A stretch of 64,000 nt of DNA from Turnera subulata (Eukaryota > Streptophyta > Magnoliopsida > Malpighiales > Passifloraceae), in contig JAKUCV010007752.1 of NCBI GenBank assembly GCA_028386065.3, positions 37,666-101,665 on the forward strand. Direction: 5' to 3'. The position numbers and the translations under genes are program-made. This document shows, one piece after another, positions 56,415 to 64,000 of this stretch (positions are counted from its first letter, which is position 1; each line of letters opens with the position of its first letter). Under the pieces are notes generated by a model. That model was not told where the DNA came from. It saw only the letters and a program-made list of their open reading frames with translations, and did not search any database.

Positions 56415-57698
56415 GTATTAGATACCGGATGTGGTTCTCACATTTGTGTAAATGTGTAGGAACTGTGAAAGAGTAGAAGATTAGCAAAGGGAGAGATAGA
56501 CCTGCGCGTTGGAAATGGAGCAAGAGTTGCTGCATTAGCCGTAGGGACTTACCATCTATCTTTACCGAGTGGTTTGGTCTTGGAACTTGATGATTGCTAT
56601 TATGTACCTACTACAAGCAGGAATTTGATTTCTGTTTCTTGTCTGGACAAGAAAGGTTTTTCATTTATAATAAAGAACAATTGTTGTTCTATTTATTTCA
56701 ATGATATTTATTATGGTGGTGCATATTTGAGCAATGGTTTGTACGTTCTAAACCTAGAAACACCAATCTTTATCATTAATACGAAGAAGGTTAGATTAAA
56801 CGATTCTAATGAAACCTATCTCTGGCATTGTCGTTTGGGCCATATAAACGAGACTCGTATTTCTAAACTCCATAAAGATGGACTTTTAGACTCATTTGAT
56901 TTTGAATCTTATGAGACATGTGAGTCATGTTTATTAGGCAAAATGACGAAGGCTCCTTTTACTGGTAAAGGTGAACGAGCTTCGGACTTGTTAGGTCTTA
57001 TACATTCTGATGTATGTGGACCTATGTCAACACAGGCTAGAGGTGGTTTTCAGTACTTCATTACATTTACTGATGATTACAGTAGATATGGCTATGTGTA
57101 TCTTATGAAACACAAGTCAGAATCCTTTGAAAAGTTCAAAGAATTCAAGAGTGAAGTACAGAATCAACTCGGAAAGAGTATTAAAATGCTTTGATCTGAT
57201 CGAGGAGGTGAATACTTAGACCGAGATTTTCTTGATCATCTAAAGCATTGTGGTATTGTGTCAAAACTTACTCCACTAGGTACGCCTCAATGGAATGGTG
57301 TATCTGAAAGGAGGAATAGAACTTTGTTAGACATGGTTCGTTCTATGATGAGTCAAGCTGACCTTCCTTCTTCATTTTGGGGACATGCATTATTAAGTGC
57401 TGCCTTTACACTTAACCGTGTTCCATCTAAATCTGTTGAAAAGACACCATATGAGATATGGACAGGGAAGCGTCCCAATTTGTCTTTTATGAGGATTTGG
57501 GGTTATGAGGCTTTTGTGAGACGAGAAGCATCAGATAAACTTGGCCCTAAATCCGTCAAGTGCCTCTTTATTGGATATCCTAAGGAAACTAAAGGATATT
57601 ATTTCTATAATCCTATAGAGCACAAAGTGTTTGTTGCTCATACTACTATTTTTCTAGAAAGAGAATTCATTTCTAGAAAGATCAGTGGAGAAAAATAG
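56415..57698 (+). pseudogene. Copia protease and integrase
   Basis: Protease: LDTGCGSHICVNV, then stops. GAG-pre-integrase: ETYLWHCRLGHINETRI and CESCLLGKMTKAPF. Integrase core: LIHSDVCGPMSTQARGG, FTDDYSRYGYVYLM, a TGA just before SDRGGEYLD, then PLGTPQWNGVSERRNRTLLDMVRSMM (interior of the core), and a C-terminal domain ending LEREFISRKISGEK at 57698. Confidence 0.88.
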
Positions 57699-59408
57699 AA
57701 CTTGAAGAAGTTCGAGGTATAGAGGCTGAGATAGAACAAGGCAGGAACCACAAGATGTTGTGGGTGAAAAACCTGTGCCTGTAACACATTGACTACGTAG
57801 GTCTGGTAGGATCCGGCATGAGCCTGAGAGATATGGATTTCTTATGACTCATACTGGAGACGTAATGCTTATAGAAGAGGATGAGCCCACTTCCTATCAG
57901 CAGGCTATTACGGGTCCAGACTCTAAGAAGTAGCTAGAAGCCATGAATTCGGAGGTGGAATATGAAAACAAGGTATGGACCTTGGTTGATCCACCTGAAG
58001 GGGTAAAACCTATTGGGTGCAAGTGGGTCTTTAAGAAAAAGACCGACATGGATGGTAATGTGATTACCTTTAAAGGGCGATTGGTTGCGAAAGGTTTCAA
58101 GCAAGTTCATGGCATTGACTATGATGAGACTTTCTCGCCAGTTGCCATGGTTAAATCCATCCGGATTCTATTGGCTATAGCAGCATACCTTGATTATGAG
58201 ATATGGCAAATGGATGTCAAAACCGCTTTCCTTAATGGAAATCTTTTAGAGGATGTGTACATGACACAACCTGAAGGTTTTGTCACTCCAGAAAATGCTA
58301 ACAAGGTATGCAAGTTGCAAAGATCCATTTATGGATTAAAGCAAGCTTCTATGAGTTGGAATCTTTGTTTTGATGAAGTAATCAAACAGTTTGGTTTCAT
58401 TAAAAATGAAGATGAGCCATGTGTTTACAAGAAGGTTAGTGGGAGCACTATCGTTTTCTTGTTATTGTATGTTGACGACATTCTACTCATTGGGAATGAT
58501 ATTCCGACACTATAGTCTGTAAAGACTTGGTTAGGAAAGAATTTCTCAATGAAGGACTTAGGAGAAGCTGCCTGCGTGCTAGGTATAAAGATCTATAGAG
58601 ATAGATCCAAAAGGCATCTTGGGCTAAGTCAAAGTACATATATTGACAAGGTGCTAAAGAGGTTTAGCATGCAAGATTCCAAGAAAGGTTTCTTGCCCAT
58701 GTCACATGGTGTATCTCTCTTAAAGAATCAATGTCCTAGTACATCTAAGGAGAGAGAACGGATGAGTAAGATCCCTTATGCTTATGCAATAGGATCTATC
58801 ATGTATGCCATGCTATGTACCCGACCGGATGTCGCATATGCTTTGAGTGTCACAAGCAGATATCAATCTGACCCCTGTGAAAGTCACTGGACAGCTGCTA
58901 AGAACATCCTTAAGTACTTGAGAAGGACTAAGGATGCATTTCTTGTGTATGGAAGTGTTGATGAGCTTGTTGTAACGGGTTACACAGATGCTAGCTTCCA
59001 AACTGACAGGGATGACTTTAGATCGCAGTCAGGTTATGTGTTTTGTCTTGGAGGTGGTGCTGTATGCAGGAAGAGTTCAAAGCAAGAGACAGTTGCTGAC
59101 TCTACAACCGAGGCTAAGTACATTGCTGCCTCAGATGCGGCGAAAGAGGCTGTTTGGATGAAGAAGTTCGTAACTAAACTTGGGTGGTTCCGAGCATTCA
59201 CAGTCCGATTGAGCTCTATTGTGACAACAATGGGACAATCGCACAGGCTCAAGAACCTAGATACCACCAAAGATCCAAACATATACTCCGACGCTATCAT
59301 CTTATTAGAGAGATCATAGATAGAGGTGATGTTAGGCTGTGCAGAGTTCCTTCTGAGAACAATGTAGCAGAACCTTTGACTAAGCGCGCTTACACAGCAG
59401 AAGCATGA
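57699..59408 (+). pseudogene. Copia RT and RNase H
   Basis: After a degenerate linker: RT with KPIGCKWVFKKKTDMDGNV, YDETFSPVAMVKSIR, DVKTAFLNGNL, SIYGLKQASMSWN and an intact LLYVDDILLIGN box. A TAG at 58513 follows, and the frame continues (MKDLGEAACVLGIKIY). RNase H has TGYTDASFQTDRDDFRSQSG, SSKQETVADSTTEAKYIAAS and, after a frameshift near 59190, IELYCDNNGTIAQA and NVAEPLTKRAYTAEA to the stop at 59406. Confidence 0.9.
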
Positions 59409-59460
59409 TGGTCATTGCACATCCATTGGTATTAGATACATGCATGATTGGCTTTAGTGC

Positions 59461-59471
59461 AAGTGGGAGAT
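59461..59471 (+). other. Polypurine tract of copia (52522-60839)
   Basis: AAGTGGGAGAT directly before the right LTR. Confidence 0.7.
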
Positions 59472-60839
59472 TGTTAGTAATATGCCCAAAAGCCAATCAA
59501 TGGATGATTGTAGTCATGTATATACATTAAGGTTATTCCAATAAATATGTTTATGAGATAAACGCTTGCACATATTTATAACCCTAGAATATTATATATT
59601 CTTAAATGTCCCTAGTCGATTATTATTATGGATGGGTTGTAAAGAGATCGTCAAGGTTCCCAACATATGAGTCGTATACTTTGATATTATTCCTAGTCAC
59701 TCGTAACTGAGTAGACGTAAGGGTAATCATTGGGTATATGACGTAATGTGTAGTGGGTTTTGATCGATCAAGATGGGATTCGTCCAACCCATATAACGGG
59801 TATATTATCAGATGGGCCTCTTGATAGAGTTGAACTGTAAATTCGTGGCCACGCTCGGATTATATGATATGGTGATATCATAAGTATCCGGTTTTACAAA
59901 GTTAACTCGGGGATCAAGAAACTAAGATTAAACATATACGAGATTGACGTTTTCCATATCTCTTGTTTAATCTTGATAATGGGACGAAAGGACGATGACA
60001 TGTTTCCGAGGCATAATGAATCAGTATTGATCTTGTCGTTTGGGTAGCAATGATGTGTTGCTAGGCGCCGCTCTTTGCTTATAATTGTAAAATGATATTT
60101 TATGACTATTGCCAAACGTTACAGGTGCCTACAGGGTCACACACTTAGAACTGTTGATTCAAGCAGGTGGTTGAACCATGGTTGGACCGTGGTTCGACCA
60201 AGTGGGTGGACCATGGTTGAACCTTGGTTGGATCTTGGTTGGACTGGGTCGTTTTGGGCTGATTTGGTTCACTAATTATCAGAATTATTGAACCAGAATT
60301 AGAACCATATGATGTGTATTCCTATATATGATGATATATATAATTAATGCCTAGTGGAGCATTAAGTCATAGTGGAAACATAATCATGAAGGATAAGACA
60401 TGATTATGTTGGCCAATGACTTAATAAACTATGCATTTCAAGTGTGTATAAATAGGGTGAAGGTTTGATCAGATTTTCAGACCAAGCAAGGCTTAACACA
60501 CTCTTCACACTTGAGAAAAACACATCAAACACTCTCTAGTCTCTAGCACTCGAAAATTCTGCAGCTAGCACTGCGGTTCGGGAGTGCTCGGGTTAGTGAT
60601 CGTGAGATGGTTGCTAGCAGTCATCAACGGTTTGTGTGGATACCGTAGAGGAGCCGGATTTCTTGTCGGGTTCTTGCTGATTCTACACTACAGTTGGGTG
60701 AAAGACCTCAACCATACAAGGTACGAAAATTTATGTTGTTCGGTTTAGTTGCTTCACTTGGATCCTCCAAGGTTTCCGGGCTTTCCGCTGCGCATTTTAT
60801 TGCATATGAGTGTCATGTTTGCATGTATGAAAACTTACA
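59472..60839 (+). repeat. Copia (52522-60839) right LTR, 1368 bp
   Basis: Partner of 52522-54103, ending AAAACTTACA and followed by TSD TGAGG. Confidence 0.92.
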
Positions 60840-61839
60840 TGAGGGGTTCTATTTATAGTGCTCTGGGAAGCCTAGGGGCGTGGACCTGCTTAATGGTGAA
60901 GATTATGCCCGAAAATGTAGTCCAAAACCGCGTAGGAACGAAATTAGAAACAAAATCGGAGATTTGGGCGAATCTGGGAGGATATGACCGCCGCTGCCGG
61001 CAGTCATCCGCTGCTTGACCGCCAGTGCCGGCGGTCTTGAGTGGAATCCCGCCAGCACCAGCGGTCATTACGAGATGACCGCCGGTTTCCCCGCGTGTCA
61101 CCCGTTCTTTCCATTTTCGGACCCCCAATCCCCCTAATTCAGCCCTGATTTGATCCTCCCATGTAATTAACCCCTAATTAACCCAGAATCACTCAATTAC
61201 TTGATTATCACTCCCTCTAAATCATTCCACAACAGATTAATTACACCTTAATGCCTATTTCATACTAAATCATGCCAAAAACAACATTTCTACATAAATG
61301 ATGATTTAACTCTGATTTTTCACGAAAATCAGAGCTAAAATTAACCTGCAAGAAATGTGTTAATGGGCTGGGTAAACTCTGGAGAATCCATTTACTTGGA
61401 CCCTTAATCCCATTCCTAACCCAAAAATGAATCATCATTTAATTGGATTAAAAACAACTAAAAGAGCTCAAGCAATGAAGTAAAATGTATGCTAATGTAA
61501 ATAAACCTTATTATATGTTTTACCCTAAGATTAAATTATCTCACTAATCCTAAGGTTAGGATGTCCGAAGGTTTAGATTACCAAAAATACATTAATTAAA
61601 TTCTTATCATGCCTTAACTTAAAATCAAATCATCTCATTAACCTCAAGTTAAGCATGTTTGAAATCTAATTTTAACAAAACATTTGTGGGTCAAATTTGG
61701 GTGTTCACAGATGCCCTTCGTTGATGAGTCCTTAGCAACCAAGGACGAAACAACGTAAGAATGGAACCACCAAATTTGAATGATGAATGTGTAGTGTGTG
61801 TCAAGTTTTGGAGCATCCCATGCTCCTTTTCAGGAATCA

Positions 61840-62575
61840 TCTCATCCTGAAGTTTTGAGGGACGGGCCCTAAGATTCTTGGAATCATCTCATCCCAGGTT
61901 GTCGACAAGGAATACTCCCACCCTTGTCAGCTGGGTTTCGACTAGAGAATCATTTCATCCCAAGTCTCGGGAATCATCTCATCCTGAGGTAATAGAATCA
62001 TCTCATTTATCGGATTGTCGACAAGGATTACTCCCACCCTTGTCAGCTGGGTTTCAACTTGGGAATCATTTCATCCCAAGTCTCTAAAATCATCTCATCC
62101 TGAGGTGATAGAATCATATCATCTATCGGGTTATCGATAAGAAATACTCCCATCCTTGTCAGCTGGGTTTCGACTTAGGAATCATCTCATCCCAAGTCTC
62201 GGGAATCTTCTCATCCCGAGGTGATAGAATCATCTCATCTATCGGGTTGTCGACAAGGAATACTCCCACCCTTGTCAGCTGGGTTTCGACTGGGGAATCA
62301 TCTCATTCCAAGTCTCGGGAATCATCTCATCCCAAGGTGGTAGAATCATCTCATCTATCAGGTTATCGACAAGGAATACTCCCACCCATGTCATCTGGGT
62401 TTCGACTTGGGAATCTTCTCATCCTAAGTCTCGGGAATCATCTCATCCCGAGATGATAGAGTCATCTCATCTATCGGGTTGTCAACAAGGAATACTCCCA
62501 TCCTTGTCAGCTAGGTTTCGACTTGGGAATCATCTCATCCCAAGTCTCGGGAATCATCTCATCCCGAATGGCTTT
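61840..62575 (-). repeat. Minisatellite with a 116-bp unit, six copies
   Basis: The marker TCGACAAGGAATACTCCCA recurs at 61901, 62017, 62133, 62249, 62365 and 62481, an exact 116-bp period with no length change. Units contain repeated GAATCATCTCATCCC blocks and the dyad GATAG-AATCATCTCAT-CTATC. It lies next to the start of the minus-strand Tat/Ogre-like LTR, in what would be that element's 3' untranslated region. Confidence 0.93.
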
Positions 62576-63300
62576 GCCATCTGGTTTTTGTCAAAAATGC
62601 CATCTCACGGCTCGACTATCTAGTCTCTAGGTATCTCATGCCTCTATCATCTTCTAAGATGTCGCTTCGCAACTGTGTTGTCTATGCCTTGGGCATCGCA
62701 TGCCCTTACATCACTCATCGGGGAGGTTTTACTTTATGGTTTAACTCTCTTCTCTCGTCTCTTAGTTTGGGGGAATTGGGTTCCAGTTTTTCACTCACGG
62801 TTGACTCTTCCTGGGTATCTCACTTTTGGTGTTTTTAAGTTCTTTCATTGTCTCATTGGTTTTGAACGGGGTACTTCCTCACGATTTTCTGGATCCTATG
62901 TCGAGCCCTTGAGGCATACAGATCAGAAGTGGGGTGTGATGCACCTAGTATCCCGCCATGGTTTAAAAATGGGTTTAGTATCGGTTCCCCTCAGGTGTTT
63001 CAACCTATCATTAAGTGTAAAAGGGGTTTGTCGTACCCTTTATAATCGTAAGTGAGGGTGCCGTGCCCCTGGTATGCATAAAAGCCTGATAAGTTATGCG
63101 CACATCAAACATTTTTTATTGCAAATGCAAGTAAACATTAATAGATGCCCCTTATCTCAGTTGACAATTTGATCCTAGTAACCGGGCATACCTTCTCCCT
63201 TTTCTTCTCTCTCTTCTTTTAATTTCTCTCCCCTAGTCTTCCTCTCTCTTCCCCCAATTTCTAATTTTTTTTTAGAATTTTCCGGGCGGGCTCAATCTGT
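62576..63300. other. Non-coding region right of the minisatellite
   Basis: No recognised protein motifs. There is a CT-rich tract at about 63190-63260. It is probably the remainder of the Tat/Ogre-like element's 3' region, but I cannot place its end. Confidence 0.4.
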
Positions 63301-63329
63301 CAACCTGGCAGCCGTGTGAGCTGGATGAC

Positions 63330-63410
63330 CGCCGCCTTCCGGCGGTCTTGCACTGATGACCGCCGGCAGTGGCAGTCTTCACGACATGACCGCCGACGGT
63401 GCCGGTTTTG
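63330..63410 (+). repeat. GACCGCCG hairpin cluster
   Basis: GACCGCC occurs three times, paired with CGGCGGTC or CGGCAGTG-type arms (for example GACCGCCGCCTTCCGGCGGTC, a perfect stem with a short loop). A similar cluster on the opposite strand lies at 60980-61090 in the Tat/Ogre-like LTR. Confidence 0.7.
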
Positions 63411-63484
63411 GCCCCCTGGAATTTCCTTTTCGATCTTTGGGCTTGGGCTTTAGAGTTTTCACGAATCCCACCGACCTAAAATAA

Positions 63485-63492
63485 TATAAATA
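63485..63492 (+). promoter_or_regulatory. TATA-like box downstream of the GC hairpins
   Basis: AATATAAATAGCCCC, about 80 bases after the GACCGCC cluster. The same arrangement (GC hairpins, then TATAAATAG) is seen on the minus strand at 61090-60848. No clear gene follows on the plus strand. Confidence 0.4.
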
Positions 63493-63695
63493 GCCCCTTG
63501 GGTGCCTAGAGATCCCCATAATTTTTTATAACATATCTCAAATACGTCTAGGGCAACCATGAGTGAGAATTATCATGCTAAGGTGCTTCGCTGGATGGCG
63601 ACATGTTCCCCCTGTGTGTCGTATAGACTTTTCGGTATTAGGCTTGTCCTGATTGTTCAAGCTTCGTGGTGTGGTGATAGAAGAGAGTCTGATTC

Positions 63696-63707
63696 GCGCT
63701 GCTACCA
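63696..63707 (-). other. Possible primer-binding site of a third Tekay-like element
   Basis: The minus strand reads TGGTAGCAGCGC, 22 bases from the inferred LTR end. The distance is larger than usual, so either the LTR end or the site is misjudged. Confidence 0.35.
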
Positions 63708-63729
63708 AGTTCTGGGACAAGAGTCGCCG

Positions 63730-64000
63730 TGAAACACCCGTGTCCCAATTTAACAATAAAATACCAAAACTCAAGGAAATTACCAAAATGCCCTTGAAAC
63801 CCGGGACACGAAAATCAATATCAAAAACATTATCCAAAATCCTCAATAAAAAGAGATGTCATAACAACATAGTCAACCGGCTTAGCAAGCCTCAAATCAA
63901 ACCCGGCATCCTGCCGAAACATCATCAATAGTAAATCCCGGCAATCAGCCGATAAAATAATCCAAAATCAAAAGTGACATCTCAATATAAATCCAATGCA
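63730..64000 (-). repeat. End of a third Tekay-like LTR (related to Gy2), running off the window
   Basis: The minus strand from 64000 matches the last 270 or so bases of the Gy2 LTR in order: GAGATGTCA, TTTGCCGGGA-type lines, TTATGACATCTC, GATAATG, CCCGGGTTTCAAGGGCATTTTGGTAA, and the terminus GGGTGTTTCA. It is about as diverged from Gy2 as one family member from another. Confidence 0.7.

Larger units (their letters stand above)
52522..60839 (+). mobile_element. Ty1/copia element (Angela/TAR-like), complete but decayed
   Basis: 8318 bp with TSD TGAGG (52517-52521 and 60840-60844). The LTRs are 52522-54103 and 59472-60839. In order: primer-binding site, a 1.4-kb leader with a palindrome array, gag, protease, integrase, RT, RNase H, and the polypurine tract AAGTGGGAGAT. 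The pol phrasing (KIYRDRSKRHLGLSQSTYIDKVLKRF, SIMYAMLCTRPDVAYA, SKHILRRYHLIREII) is that of Angela/TAR-type elements. Multiple stops and frameshifts inactivate it. Confidence 0.92.
51795..61709 (-). repeat. Tat/Ogre-like LTR on the minus strand, split by a copia element
   Basis: The two parts are 51795-52521 and 60845-61709 (1592 bp joined). Minus-strand ends are TGTGAACACCC (61709) and GGTATTCACA (51795). It has a minus TATA box (CTATAAATAG, about 60848-60857) and GC-rich GACCGCC hairpins in U3 (60980-61090). The block around 51867-51990 (GGAGTCGCCACCCAAG, GATCGGGGGTTC) is familiar from Ogre-type LTRs. On the right side the minus strand reads CGAAGGGCATC before the LTR start, a polypurine-like end, so this is a 3' LTR with the interior to the right. 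Confidence 0.6.

Noticed and set aside
60853..61128. ORFs through the GC hairpins in the Tat/Ogre-like U3
   Set aside because: They arise from the GC-rich repeat and have no protein signature.
61878..62456. Ser/His-rich ORFs in the minisatellite
   Set aside because: The repeat unit of 116 bp is not a multiple of 3, so no repeated protein can be encoded across units.

Overview
The window is plant nuclear DNA, most likely from a eudicot. It has GT-AG introns, a five-exon plant WBP2-like gene, relics of an AVP2-type proton pyrophosphatase and a GT47 glycosyltransferase, an endogenous plant pararetrovirus, and dense nested Ty1/copia and Ty3/gypsy LTR retrotransposons with 5-bp target-site duplications (TSDs). 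Only one gene looks intact. The rest is retroelement DNA in several states of decay.

Layout. (1) 1-13941: two head-to-tail copies of a partial endogenous caulimovirid (protease-RT-RNase H, a downstream ORF, promoter and poly(A) signal). Copy A is split by an 8.1-kb non-autonomous Ty3/gypsy element, Gy1 (779-8858, TSD TCCTT). (2) 13942-14770: a copia pol relic and a possible MITE. (3) 15155-17088: the WBP2/GRAM-domain gene. (4) 18293-20746: H+-PPase and GT47 pseudogenes. (5) 20913-27182: a mosaic copia element on the minus strand (TSD GAGGT) with two unrelated LTR families and a captured host DEK_C-domain segment. (6) 28714-48529: a SIRE/Maximus-type copia on the minus strand with an env-position ORF. 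A MULE-like foldback MITE sits in its left LTR, and a 10-kb gypsy element, Gy2 (34535-44558, TSD CTAAT), sits in its integrase. (7) 48675-51420: a chromovirus-like LTR with a gag start. (8) 51430-62575: a Tat-like LTR end, then a minus-strand Tat/Ogre-like LTR split by a complete but decayed copia (52522-60839, TSD TGAGG), then a 116-bp minisatellite. (9) The right edge enters a third Tekay-like LTR.

Most unusual content. Gy1 and Gy2 have clearly different LTRs and lack pol, but both carry the same two-gene cassette in antisense. ORF-A is a basic, NLS-bearing, probable coiled-coil protein of 133 aa. ORF-B is about 220 aa and ends in a truncated LINE-type endonuclease (EEP) domain. In both elements each antisense ORF has a TATA box at the same spacing from its ATG, and ORF-A is followed by AATAAA. 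A second oddity is an array of about 18 AACATCGATGTT-type palindromes in the 5' leader of the copia at 52522-60839. A third is a non-canonical primer-binding site, TGGTAG[C/T]GGAGC, shared by six elements of both superfamilies.

All identifications come from reading motifs and comparing parts of the window with each other; no database search was run. Boundaries supported by TG..CA ends plus TSDs are firm. Lineage names for the retroelements are informed judgement.
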